In this document: positions 46,339 to 57,256 of the stretch, piece by piece
Numbering within the stretch: position 1 is the first letter of the stretch
Layout: each line of letters starts with the position of its first letter
Origin: Malus domestica
Lineage: Eukaryota; Streptophyta; Magnoliopsida; Rosales; Rosaceae
Assembly (NCBI RefSeq): GCF_042453785.1
Contig: NC_091675.1
Location: forward strand, 570,501-634,500
Direction: 5' to 3'
DNA length: 64,000 nt
Notes under the pieces: model-generated
The model's input: only the letters and a program-made list of their open reading frames with translations
What the model was told of the DNA's origin: nothing
Database searches by the model: none
Made by a program: the position numbers and the translations under genes

Positions 46339-48197
46339 TTTCATTTAGTCGGGTCCCTATTACCTGTGTGTTAAGAAAACGAGTATATTTTTGAAAGAAA
46401 ACAAAAGGAGGAAAAGTATATTTGCATTCAACGGAAAGTGCATGTCCAGCCCACGAAACTTGGCCCAATATGGTCAGGTTTTCAGGTATATGCTCGGTAC
46501 TCGGTAGTTCTGAGCCCGGCTTGTATTTTAATTAATTTGTTTAGTAATCAAGTTTTATTTTTAATACGACAATATTATTTACTTAATTTGAGACATCATG
46601 GACTGCCATAATAAATTAGTACTCACGAGATTCGGATTTTTTTTTATAACAAATAATATTATGTACTTTAAAGATAAAGACCGATTGTTTGTCAATCTCC
46701 TAACAAATCATTGTGTCAATATTTCATGGTTTTCAATTAGTTTTGTGAATTTTTCAAAAGCCAGCATAAAACTTTTAGAAAATCCATCATAAAACCATCT
46801 TTTTTTTAATTTTTTAGAATTTTCAAAAGCCATCATAAAACTATTATAAAATCCATCATAAGACCACTTTTTTTTTTTTTTTTAATTTTATAGAATTTCG
46901 ACCGCACCTCTAGCTTTTAAATTTCATTTTGATTGGAAGCAACGTAACGTATGTATGTAAAGTATGGCAAGGGTCAACTCGTCTTGATAGATTCAATTCG
47001 CAAACTCTCTCGCCTGAAGTTTGCAACAAGCCTTTCACACACCTCAGTCCGAATCCATTAACGTTCTAACTGTTGCAAGTGTTCCATAGAAAATACATAC
47101 CGAACAATCCATTAATTTTCAAACTCTTTTTATTAGTTTTCCATGGAAAATACATACCGAACAACGTCAAATGTTCCAGCAAGGTGTACGAGTTCATGAA
47201 AAAAACAGGGCCCAAGGCAGTAACAGCTGCAGATTTTGGCCAACCAAAGTCAGCCCCGACGATTGAAAAAAACAACTAATGATCAGGCAGTTTAACCTTG
47301 TAACGGAATTTCCTAATTAACCCTGCTGATTGCAAAAAGTTTCAAAACACAGACAAGTCGCGATCGAATTGGAAGAAGGTTCACCCTAAAACGACCTCTT
47401 TCAACAATTTGTTCAATATCATAGGGAACCTGAATCACACACACTACTCAAGTTGTACAGAGAACAAAGACTTACTGTACATACATGTAACAAGTAACAC
47501 TTAAAATCCATGAATATGCAGCCCACTCAACGGTAATTCTACAACTCTGAACAGAAATGTTGAGCAAGTTTACCGGTATTGCTACCACTCTAACCTCAAC
47601 CACTACATCATCATATATATGGAAAACGTCTAGGTAGAACACATACAACTCACAAGTTTTGCAATTCAAAATGTAATTCTTATGTATAACTCTGTAAAGA
47701 AGACACGAGTTCCCACCACCCGAAACTCTCACGAATGGAGGACACATATCAAAGCATCATATGTTGGTCTAGACTCTGGAACATACATTGACAGAGCAAA
47801 CGAGGGACATGTAAGGTTATAAGGTGGAAGGACGCAATGAACAAGTAACGCATCCGATGGGCTAACAAGAAATGAGGTGCATTACCATGATTTGCTTCTA
47901 CACAGTATGTTCATGGAACCATGGAAGATACGAAGGTTTAAACAAGATATTGTGTACCATGTGAGAAGACAGCGGAATCAAACATGAGCAAACACCAACA
48001 GAAAATTGAGTTCAAATTATTATTTACATCCAGAAGAAAATGGAAAAACATGAAAACAGATTTCAATTTCTTCTTCGAATCGACTACTAAGCTAATAATA
48101 AGCAAACAAAAGCATATAAATCAGTTACAAATGCAACAAGGAAATGGGAGGAATGAAGGAGGTATGAGAATTGCAGAAATGGTGATACCGATTTCAA
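46339..48197. other. Spacer with local duplications and RING gene 3'UTR
   Basis: A unit of about 70 bp containing TTTTCAAAAGCCA.CATAAAA and AAAATCCATCATAA is duplicated at about 46748-46902. TTCCATAGAAAATACATACC occurs twice (47081 and about 47138). The right end is probably the 3'UTR of the minus-strand RING gene. No further gene is recognised. Confidence 0.45.
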
Positions 48198-49319
48198 TCA
48201 ATGAGAGATTGAATTATCTCCGCCAGAACTGGAAGCTCCAGCGGCACTAACAGTCACAGCTCGCTTCTTCCTCTCCTCCTCGTATTCTGGATCATCGGTT
48301 GGCAGCTCAAACCGGCAAACCGGGCAAGTATTCCTGGAACTCAGCCAAGGAACAATGCAATCGCCATGGTAACCATGCCCACATGGCAGCTTCTTCGACA
48401 TTTCACCAACATTCACCATATCCTTGCATATGGCGCACACCACGGCCTCATCCTCTGAGGCAATCTTGACCGACGGTAACTCCGAGACGGCATTCTTCGA
48501 CGCCGGTGGAGACCCTCTCCTTCCAGCATTATCGCTCTCAGCCAAGGTCTGCAACAAAGCCTCATAGCCGGCTGCATCTACGTAATCCTCGGGATTGCCG
48601 ATGTACCGGTCCGATTCGGGCATTTCGAGCCGGAATTCGATCGAGTTGTCCTCCAGCCCCATCAAGATCTCGGCCCAATCCAGAATCCGGTTCCTCCCGC
48701 TGCTCGCTCGGGTCGCAATCTCTCGGATGCGGAGACGAAGCACGTCGCGACGACGTCGTCGCATGTCTTCTTCATCTCTCTCTTGCTCATCTTCCTGGTT
48801 CTCTTCGCCTTCATCCTCGTTATCCGATCTATCATCTTCCTCTTCCTCCTCCTCCTCTACTTCCTGTCCGGCTTCTTCGTTACCCTCGCCGTCGTGGTTG
48901 CGAAACTCGACACTGTGCTCATCGTCGTCCTCGTCCTCGTCATCGTCCTCGTCGTTGTCCCACCCGTCCATCTCAATCCTGAAGAAATCGTCATCAGGCA
49001 TGGGGTTTTGAGGCAGCGACAGGGGCGCATCCTCCTCACGCGACGCCTGAGCGATTAGCCGCAGCACCTGGAGAAATGGTGAGCCTAGAGTCGGGTCGTC
49101 GACCTGATCAGACGATCGGGAAGGAGGATCCGACTGCGGATACGACGCGGCCCGGATCGATTCGACGAAACCGTTCTTGCACTCGTGGCAGACGATATCC
49201 GGGAGATTCGCCACGGTTTCAATGGAGACGCGTTTGTTGCAGTGGTAGCACCAGTACTCCATAGTCTCCGTCTCGGCCTCTGACGCAGATCGCGGCGTCT
49301 GGGATGGAGTTTCAGCCAT
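48198..49319 (-). CDS. Zinc-ribbon plus RING-H2 E3 ubiquitin ligase (RDUF/RING1-like)
   Basis: Intronless, 373 aa. An N-terminal zinc ribbon (YWCYHCNKRV; Cys24, 27, 44, 47) is followed by an acidic middle at about 120-205 made mostly of Asp/Glu. A RING-H2 finger has C295, C298, C313, H315, H318, C321, C332 and C335 with Trp325 in the usual E2-contact place, so it should ligate ubiquitin. This layout is that of the plant RING family that includes RDUF1/2 and CIP8-like proteins. The substrate is unknown and the protein is probably soluble, with no signal or membrane segment. The ATG at 49319 (MAETPSQTPRS) is the first Met in frame. The strongly acidic stretch produces long antisense Ser-rich ORFs, which are artefacts. 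Confidence 0.92.
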   Translation of the reverse strand: MAETPSQTPRSASEAETETMEYWCYHCNKRVSIETVANLPDIVCHECKNGFVESIRAASYPQSDPPSRSSDQVDDPTLGSPFLQVLRLIAQASREEDAPLSLPQNPMPDDDFFRIEMDGWDNDEDDDEDEDDDEHSVEFRNHDGEGNEEAGQEVEEEEEEEDDRSDNEDEGEENQEDEQERDEEDMRRRRRDVLRLRIREIATRASSGRNRILDWAEILMGLEDNSIEFRLEMPESDRYIGNPEDYVDAAGYEALLQTLAESDNAGRRGSPPASKNAVSELPSVKIASEDEAVVCAICKDMVNVGEMSKKLPCGHGYHGDCIVPWLSSRNTCPVCRFELPTDDPEYEEERKKRAVTVSAAGASSSGGDNSISH

Positions 49320-50528
49320 AGGGTTTCTGTTTGGAATTAGAGGTCCGATACGGCCGAGAAAGACCAAAAGAAAGAAGGAAGGAGCGGGGAAATTGGGTGC
49401 GGGCTGCAGATTAGATTCTTGAGGACCTGTGCGCCGAGATTGTCAATTGTGTGACGTGGATTGCTTTGGTGCTGCGAGGTGGTTTTTTCCCATGAATTTT
49501 GACCCGTTGGATGAAACTTACAATTTTGTTGATCTGTGGTGGAGGAGACAATCAACGGTGGATATGTATGGGTTGGAAAGTTGTTGGTAATGCATTAATG
49601 CAATAACTAAATAAATAATAGGGTTTTCATTTTCTCTTTTCTTGTGGAGAGGGGGTTTTCAATAACTAAATACATAAGAAAGGTTTTATTCGCGACTAAA
49701 AAACAGTATAGAGGAAAAAACAATTAAGAATAATGCTAAAGCAAATGTGAGGTATTGCTCCTAAACATTTTAAAGTATTTTATTTGTCTTTAAACAAATT
49801 TTTTGGATGAAAATCTAGCAGTGTTATTCGAAAAAATATTGCTGCACATTATGACACACACGTTTTAGCGACTAATACCCACCGTCTTTTTTTTAGTACT
49901 TTAAAATATAAACAATTTAAAGTTACAAGCCCTTCCACTATTGAAATTAAGTTTAGAGCATTATTCAGCATTGTACTTGAAATGTTGCGTTTGAAATATC
50001 CAAAGTCATTTATATAAAAATAAAAACTATTATGGCACTCAAATCACTGAGCGTAAAATAAATAAAGAAATCGTTGTATCTAAATAGAAAAGATTTATAT
50101 AAATCGTGCAACTCACAGTGACACATTTGCATGAGCTTGTATCCAAAGTCTTTATATTCAAAATCTCTATTGTGATTTTCCTTCTCACGTCGCCAACATT
50201 GCTTTGTGTTAATAAAAGCTAATGTCACATATTCATCAAGAAGTTATGTTTATTTCGATTCAATATCTTTGACATCCCAAGTTAAAATATCATTTCTGAA
50301 TGGCCACTTTCACCAAGAAATGAGCGTGACCTATAATACTTCATGATTAATCGGTTGATTGTCGTTCACTGTAAATCTTTAAACAACAACTATTTCAACA
50401 AAATAGTACTTGGCATTGGCTCCTTTTATATATTTAACAATTTAAACAATTACCACTATCGTTTGTTAAAAAAAAAAAAAACAACCAATGTACCCTTGTT
50501 GGACACCGATTGAACTTTAATTAATCAA
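49320..50528. other. RING gene promoter and AT-rich spacer
   Basis: No gene is seen. CACTATCGTTTGTT plus a poly-A run near 50456-50481 is the tail of a SINE copy. Confidence 0.4.
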
Positions 50529-51139
50529 GGGTAAATTGCAGTTTAACCCTTTGAACTATCATCCCAGTTGAAATTGACCCCTTAACTATTTTTTATTTTA
50601 TTTTTTATAAATTAACCTCCTGAACTATTTAAAATCGGTCAATTAATCCCTTGTCGTTATATTGCAGAATCAATTCTGTCAAATTCAAGGGCAGATTGGT
50701 CATTTCATCATTAATTGTTACTTGTCAGTTATAACCGTCGATAAAATTTTGACAAATTGGTACAAAATAATTCAAATATATATAGCATAATGAGAAAACA
50801 TAAAAAACCAAATGTTTACATAACAGACCATCTCACATTGTCATTACACATTATTTTGTTTTCTCATGTCATAATTACATTGTTGGTTATAGTTGACAAA
50901 TAAGAATTGATGAAGGAAAAATTACTTTTCCTTTGAATTTGACGAAAAAATGGATGAAATCTACCGATAAGGGGTCAATTGGCATATTTCAAATAGTTCA
51001 AGAGATTAATTAAAAAAAAATCAAGAGGTCAATTTCAACTGAAGTTATAATTCAAGAGATTAATTTCAACTGAAGTTATAATTCAAAAGGTCAATTTCAA
51101 CTGAAGTTATAATTCAAGAGGTCAAGTGACAGTTTACTC
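50529..51139. mobile_element. Mutator-like MITE, 611 bp
   Basis: Long imperfect inverted ends: GGGTAAATTGCAGTTTAACC at the left, the inverse of GAGTAAACTGTCACTTGACC at the right. Both continue into GTTGAAATTGACC. The flanks ATTAATCAA (50520-50528) and GTTAATCAA (51140-51148) agree at 8 of 9 bases. A 31-bp unit containing TTTCAACTGAAGTTATAAT is repeated three times within the right arm (51021-51113). It is non-coding. Confidence 0.7.
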
Positions 51140-51223
51140 GTTAATCAAAATGAGGCCAATATTTATTTATAACACAAAATTTGCTAAATCGCATCATCTT
51201 GTCCGGATTACTTATTATTTATG

Positions 51224-51973
51224 AGGAGTGTTAAACCCACCCCCTTTTCTTATTTCCCCACCCCACTTAAATGTGAAAATTCCATTAACAACTATGTCCT
51301 TTTAGAGAATGACCGTAAGGACCTAAACAATAACCAATTGTATTTTGTCACGTAAGCGTTAGATTTTTTTCATTAAAAACTAAAATAATAGAAAAAAGAA
51401 AAAACGAAAAAAATCAGAAAACTCCCACCCCATTCTCACTATTATAACCACGACAAGTGCACAACCACACGCCTCCCTCACAACGGCGTCGATGATGGCT
51501 ACCTTCTTTTCAACTCCTTTCTTTTCCCTTTCTCTCATGACAGTGAACAATCTCGATCCAATTCTGATAGTGAAAGAGATTATGTACAGCGAAGGAAGAT
51601 GGGTAAACCCATGAAGGTGGGTAGTTTTGAGGCTATGTTGGTGCTGCGAAGGTTGGATGGGGTGGAGCTTGGGTGTTGGTTCGGCTGCCGTATTAGGGAT
51701 CATGGTGCATATAGGGTTTGGAGGTCTGTTGCTTCGATGGTTTTGGAATTGGGATGGTTAACCGATTTTTATCAATTTTTTTTTGTTAAAGAGATATTTA
51801 TATCCTATATATTCTAATAAATAAAATTTAAAAATTTTTAGAGATATATAAAAGGTTATATTAGGAATAAGGGTGGGTGGGAAAAGAGAGTTTTTCATTT
51901 TTAACTTTTTATGGTAGGTGAAATTATAAGGTGGGTGGGAAAATAGGACAATGGGGTGGGACTAGTAACCTTC
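51224..51973. mobile_element. Mutator-like non-autonomous element, 750 bp
   Basis: Imperfect inverted ends of about 50 bp rich in CCCACCCC (left AGGAGTGTTAAACCCACCCC, right the inverse of GAAGGTTACTAGTCCCACCC). The flanks TTATTTATG (51215-51223) and TTATTTATT (51974-51982) match at 8 of 9. The more GC-rich interior (51475-51760) may be captured sequence, but no gene family was recognised. Confidence 0.55.
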
Positions 51974-52132
51974 TTATTTATTTACAATCTCCATAAAAGA
52001 GAAAATATTTATTTACAATCATATCCCTCTCTACATCCAAAAAAGCAAGCCTCGATATATTGGAGTTCGTATTTACTAGATATACTACATATAAACACCA
52101 ACGACCAAGAGAGAGTGATTTTAACCACTTCA

Positions 52133-52160
<28 letters not shown>
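52133..52160. repeat. (AT)n microsatellite
   Basis: Uninterrupted AT dinucleotide run just downstream of the stop of the gene at 52191-52526. Confidence 0.9.
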
Positions 52161-52163
<3 letters not shown>

Positions 52164-52190
52164 ATCTTTTACCCCTGTTCTTTGTCAAAT

Positions 52191-52526
52191 TTACGAAAAT
52201 CCACCACAACTGAGTTGTTGAGGGAGCCTCAAACGGACATCAGAAGCCGAGGATCGGACGGCCACGCCGTGCCAGCAAATACCACCCTTGCACGACTCAT
52301 GAGCAACTGGAGGATTGTAGTCGCCGGGAACTGCATATGTGGGTTTGCGGGAGACATCCCACGTCAGAGTCAGGAACAGGATAAGGCACACCACGGCGGT
52401 GGAGAGGATTAACACAAAGGCACCGCCGAAGCTCTGCCCAATCGCCACCCCGTACCCCTTGATCGCGACAATGACTGCCACGTAAATCATCGTCAAGTTC
52501 CTAACCACCGCGTCGGAAACCGCCAT
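52191..52526 (-). CDS. Small plant two-transmembrane protein of unknown function
   Basis: Single exon, 111 aa, starting at the ATG at 52526 (MAVSDAVVRNLTMIYVAVI). Two hydrophobic segments (about 10-28 and 37-58) are followed by a short soluble tail with conserved-looking blocks LTWDVSRKPTYA and CKGGICWHGVAVRS. I recall unnamed plant proteins with the same MAVSDAVV start and WHGVAVRS block, so it looks like a real conserved gene, but no role is known. A TATA-like TTTAAATAG lies upstream on the minus strand near 52620. It could sit in an internal or plastid membrane; the sequence does not decide. Confidence 0.75.
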   Translation of the reverse strand: MAVSDAVVRNLTMIYVAVIVAIKGYGVAIGQSFGGAFVLILSTAVVCLILFLTLTWDVSRKPTYAVPGDYNPPVAHESCKGGICWHGVAVRSSASDVRLRLPQQLSCGGFS

Positions 52527-54052
52527 CTGCTGCTTCTGGGTGGGGTTTGTGAATTTGAGAGACACTGATCAACTTTGCTCTTTGACCTCTCTTTGACAAG
52601 TCTAAGGTGGCGTGCCGGCTATTTAAAAGAAAATTAAGGGGGCCCACAATTATGTGATTTAATCAAAAGGTTGCTTCTTTTAACCGCAAATCTGGACAAG
52701 TTGGAACGAAATTTGCTAAATATCATTATCGCGTGTACAGGCCAATTGATCAAAACATTGCACTTTACTATTAGTTAGTGATGTTGGCTCAGTGAGTATC
52801 TTCTTTCGTGAAGAACTGTTGGCCGTTTTAACACTCAAATTCGATTATTATTTGTCGAGAAATAATATTCAGTCACGTATAATTGTATGTCAAGTTAATT
52901 GAATAGGACATTGCATCGCCTTCTAAACCTCATTACTCTTGTTAAGAATTAAGAATTAGTTGTTATTAAATATATATTATATTAATTAATTAAGATATTA
53001 CGCTGCCTTCTAGCATTTGAATTTAACCATTTATTCCGTTAATTTGAACAATTTAAAATATCAGAAAACAGAGTCTTGATGTTTCTCAGCTGCCATCTGA
53101 TATTGTTGTCTTGGTGGAAAAGGCTCAAGCTTGAGCTTATCTTCAGTTTCGGGCGTTTCTTGCAAGGGAGAATCAAGAATGGAGATAATGCCCGCCAATT
53201 TTGCTGTCGCACACCCGCCGATTTTGTTTTCCACTGGATAACGCCACGTTTCCTTTTTTTTTTTGGTATCACATATGACAGCCTTCTACGTGGTCGCACC
53301 GGACTTGCCAAGCACACTGCCTAACGACGTCGTTGGGCTGCACTCTTTGCTGCTTTTCTTGGCTTTCAGATACAGTGACGTTGGCCTAACTGATCGGGCG
53401 AAAATTCGATCTCGCATTTCCTGGTGGGCACGCATGTGTGATAAGTTTAGAGGCTTGTATCAAAATAAAGAAAAAATAATTAGGCTACAACCACATTTGT
53501 AAAGTTTTATGGCACCATCGAAATTCACAAGGATAATATTTGCATTTTTTCATAAAGAAATTCACATATCTTATTTCTTTTGAATAATGAATACTCACGG
53601 TATAGATTTTATGACTTTTTATCCTTATTTGAAGATCACTTCTACACAAAATTATTCGAATCGAAGATTGTTTAATCATCTAAATGTATGAAACAAATTG
53701 ACAGTGTGAGTACCAAGTAACATATTCATGATAAACCTTCTACTTATTTGATACATTTGGATAACTAAGTGATTTTTTATTAGCATAATTTTTTTTATAA
53801 GAATGATCTTCAAATATATATTAAAAAACTTAATGATTTCAATTATAAAGTTTATATATGATGTAGATATGTTATTCACAAAATGCATAATATGTGTATT
53901 CCCCATAAAAGAAAACACAAGAATTGTTCTTTTGATAATTAATTTTCTCTATATAACATGCAGGCTTGAAAACAATGAGACGATGAGTGTGTTGTTGGTA
54001 GTATTTTTATCTAGGGTAAATCTCAGTGTGTTGTTGGTAGTATTTTTATCTA
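52527..54052. other. Promoter of the small membrane protein gene and spacer
   Basis: No gene is recognised; ORFs at 53039-53502 have no known product. A 39-bp tandem duplication (53988-54065) abuts the Mutator-like element. Confidence 0.4.
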
Positions 54053-54933
54053 GTGTAAATCTCAGTTTACTACTTTCAAGTTTCGTGGTTTTCAACATTT
54101 GGTATATAATTTTTTTTTCGTCTCAAAGTCATACCGAAAGTGTTAATTTTGGGACGGTCTCACACATCCGTTATTTTGACTGTTAAGTCTCCCGTTAATT
54201 GATGACGTGGTGCTCATGTGAACAATAACTAGATGCCACATGTCATTAAGAGGTCCACGTGGAAATTAAAAATTAAAAAAAAAATTGATCGTCTTCTACC
54301 TCCCCCGACCATCTCTTCCTCCCTTATCCCTTTATTCTCTCTTCTGCACCAACCCACCAAACCCTCATCTCCTCTCCTCTTCAACTCATAATTGATCGTC
54401 TTCTACCTCCCCCGACCATCTCTTCCTCCCTTATCCCTCTATTCTCTCTTCTGCACCAACCCACCAAACCCTCAGCTCATCTCCTCTTCAACTCATTCTT
54501 TTTGTCTTGTTGTTTCGCTTCACTCCTTAATAGTACACATCTCCTCGTTGGCCATCGGCAATCTCAAGCAGCTTATCTCATATATTTCTTCCCCATTTGA
54601 TTTTATTCTATATTTTTTGGATTTTAATCCCCAAATAAATGGTGTCATAGCTTATCTTTCACAACCAGTAATCCCAATTTTTCCGTTCAAGAAACAAGAT
54701 ATACTGATTAAACAGGATTTAGTTTCCTTCCTTCTTTTCTCCGATCCCTGAATCGGATTCCACAGCCGTGAAACCGCAGCTGAATCTTTCTCTGCGTTGG
54801 TCTGTCGGATTTGGCCAAAAATGCAGGTCGGTATCGGGACCCATTAAAGCTCTGATCCTTTCACCGCCTATTTGTATCTCGGGGTTGTTGGGAAGCCATT
54901 TACTGCTATGTTCTTTGTTAGCGAGAGAATTCA

Positions 54934-55889
54934 ATGGTGAGATTCTTGAAGAGCGTCGGGTTATCACGCGTTTTCTGGTTGCGAATTCTTGTGAGGGATT
55001 TGTATTTCCTCGTGGGTTTTTTTCGGTGCATGCTCTTCTTCCACTTGGCTGTCAAGAAACCCAAAAAGCTCTGCCGCAAACCGACGAAAATACGTCAAGG
55101 TTTTGGGCTTTGCGCTGAAACCCAGAAAAGCTCTGTCGCAAACTGCCGTAAAGATCAGGTATTTAGCTGGCCTTGTTAAAATATCTACCTGGGTACTTGA
55201 TCTTGGTACTGAATCTGTAACATCCCACATCGACTAACGGATAAGGGGTGATATGCCTTATATGTACATGCCCACCTCCATATAGCACGAGGCTTTTTGG
55301 GAACTCACTAACTTCGGAATCCATCGAAACTCCGAAATTAAGCGAGTTCGGGCGAGAGCATTCCCATGATGGGTGACCCATTGGGAAGTTCTCGTGTGAG
55401 TTCCTAGAAACAAAACTGTGAAGGCGTGGCTGGGGCCCAAATCGAACAATATTGTGCTACGACGAAGTCGATATGGGATGTGTCTGAATAGTATCAGAGC
55501 CACTATGCCATGTGGTGCGAGTGTGCCAACGAGAACGTCAAGCTCCTAAAGGGATGGATTGTAATATCCCACATCAACCAACGGAGAGAGGGTGATATGC
55601 CTTATATGTACATCGAAACTTCGAAGTTAAGCAAGTTTAGGCGAGAGCATTCCCAGGATGGGTGACCCACTGGGATGTCCAAAGCGGACAATATCGTGCT
55701 ACAATGGAGATGGTATGGGATGTGACATAATCTATTGTTTTCTTTCTGTGTTTCAAGATAGCATCAATGGGGCTTCTTCTTCGAAGTCTCGCGATGCTGT
55801 TCGTTGTGATATGTCTCTCTCGGCTGCCTGATGTTTCTGCACAATCCTCAGGAAGCTCAGCATGTGCAAATGAGAGAATGGAGGGATAA
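54934..55889 (+). CDS. Putative chimeric spliced ORF carried by the Pack-MULE
   Basis: Exons 54934-55158 and 55758-55889 join in phase 0 at GATCAG/GTATTT and TTTCAAG/ATAGCA, giving 118 aa. Exon 1 (75 codons) starts MVRFLKSVGLSRVFW and has a hydrophobic stretch then a Lys/Cys-rich part (KKPKKLCRKPTK); its source is not recognised. Exon 2 encodes MGLLLRSLAMLFVVICLSRL then PDVSAQSSGSSACANE. This resembles the signal peptide and first residues of plant GPI-anchored lipid-transfer (LTPG/xylogen-like) proteins, and it runs out at the inner edge of the right inverted repeat. The intron contains a whole Cassandra element. Whether it is expressed is unknown; it may be only captured debris. Confidence 0.4.
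55216..55727 (+). mobile_element. Cassandra TRIM retrotransposon with 5S-rRNA-like LTRs
   Basis: The 5' LTR (55216-55485, 270 bp) begins TGTAACATCCCACATCG. Its 5S-like part (about 55320-55408) shows ACTCCGAAATTAAGCG, GGGCGAGAG and GATGGGTGACC, matching the order of the internal pol III promoter of plant 5S rRNA genes. A primer-binding site TAGTATCAGAGCC (one mismatch to the initiator tRNA-Met complement) follows at about 55489. The interior is about 75 bp and ends in a purine tract (AAAGGGATGGA). The 3' LTR (55560-55727, 168 bp) has lost two internal blocks. The flanks GAATC and TAATC agree at 4 of 5 bases. Confidence 0.92.
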
Positions 55890-56129
55890 GGGAGGAAGGG
55901 ATGTTCGGGGGAGGTTAAAGACTACCATTTTTTTTTTGAATTTTTAATTTCCACGTGGACCCCTTAATGACAAGTAGCGTTCAGTCATTGTCCATATGAG
56001 CGTCACACCATCAGTTAACGAGAGATTTAACAGTCAGACTGACAGATGTATGATTTTGCGACGAAAAAAACTTCATGTACTAAATGTTGAAAACCATGAA
56101 ACTTGAGGGTAGTAAACTGAGATTTACCC

Positions 56130-57250
56130 TTTTATCTACGTTGGCTACTTACGATTGCTTGAAGTGTTTCCTTCTCACCTTTTTAATTATTAAGTTGGTT
56201 TACAACGAGTGAGATGGTGAAAGACAATCTTAGTACTTGGTTTTCCATCATACTCAAAAAGCAATGGCGCATTTAGAGATTTTTCTTCTCCGGTAAGTAG
56301 ATGAGCATTAACGCTTATGTACATTGTTTTCTATTAATAGAAGCGATAAAATGTTTTATTATCAAGAACAACAAGTACAAGAGGTGTCAGATGAGTACAT
56401 ATTTTCTAGTGATTAATTTTATGATCCGGGAATGATTCACACAAAACGGCAATAATTTTAAATCTCTATACGGCTACACAAGAGACCATTAAAACCAAGT
56501 GTCTCCGAGCAAACTTGTCACAAAAAATTATAGACGCGATAAGCCTAGCATTGAACCCTTACAAAAACCATTGCAAACAGCGAGACCACAACATATTGCT
56601 TAGGCATCACATATTTGAAAGGTTGTATCAAATGCTATGAATTGAAAGTTCATGTTCAATCAAACGATATCAATCTTCGAAAAGCATAAAAAGGTAACCA
56701 AGATTTCTAGGATGATTTCAAATAGGTGTCACACTATAGATTTTATTAGATTAGATGTTATATTATTCACCGACGAGATTCGAACCTACGCCGTCATGCA
56801 ATGGCTCATCTCATTTCCACCACTGTAGTAAATGACCACTTACAATAGGTCTCAACTTTTTAAAACATGAAATAACTACCTAATGTTTTAAAAATTAAAC
56901 ATTTGTTAGGTCACTAGTGATAAAGTCACTAAAATTAACTCATGACGTGGACAAATATATTAATGTTTGTTTTCACTAATTCGTCATTTATGGAACTTTA
57001 AATGCTCAAATCACTGTCTTCATAGATAATGCGACAGTGAAAACCCATTTCAATATTTTTTTATGCCATCACTTAATGCTAATGATATGACAAATGTCAG
57101 GTCTTTAAAACCTCAAGTACTAATTTAGAATGTTATAAAAAATTGCGACAAATTTAATCATTCCTAAAGATTGGATAGTTGGTTTAAAAAAAATATATTA
57201 TGCAGTTTTCACTTCTTTTTTTTCTTCACTTATTAGTCGCCCTTTTTTTT
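56130..57250. other. Spacer between the Pack-MULE and the HSP90 promoter
   Basis: The part at 56335-56640 is the repeat related to 10030-10270. A minus-strand GTAGGTTCGAATCTCG near 56770 looks like a SINE B box. No gene is seen. Confidence 0.4.
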
Positions 57251-57256
57251 ATTTCT

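Larger units (their letters stand above)
54053..56129. mobile_element. Pack-MULE-like element with long terminal inverted repeats, 2,077 bp
   Basis: The left arm (54053 to about 54345) and right arm (about 55835-56129) are inverted copies of roughly 250-290 bp. They share GTAAATCTCAGTTTACTAC, GGTTTTCAACATTT, GGTCCACGTGGAAATT and CCTCCCCCGA.CATC in order. TTTTATCTA is duplicated exactly at 54044-54052 and 56130-56138, the 9-bp signature of Mutator-like elements. No transposase is present. The interior has gene-like composition with a two-exon ORF, and a Cassandra TRIM (55216-55727) lies inside it. A block of about 107 bp of the left arm (from 54284) is duplicated in tandem. Confidence 0.85.

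Noticed and set aside
48506-49058. Long plus-strand Ser/Arg- or Leu/Val-rich ORFs
   Set aside because: Antisense shadows of the Asp/Glu codons of the RING ligase gene.
53039-53502. Possible small genes on either strand
   Set aside because: The ORFs overlap with no recognisable product, no supporting splice or promoter signals, and contain T-runs.
54964-55503. Minus-strand ORFs of 72-88 codons across the Pack-MULE and Cassandra
   Set aside because: They cross the boundary between two independent mobile elements, so they cannot be ancient genes.
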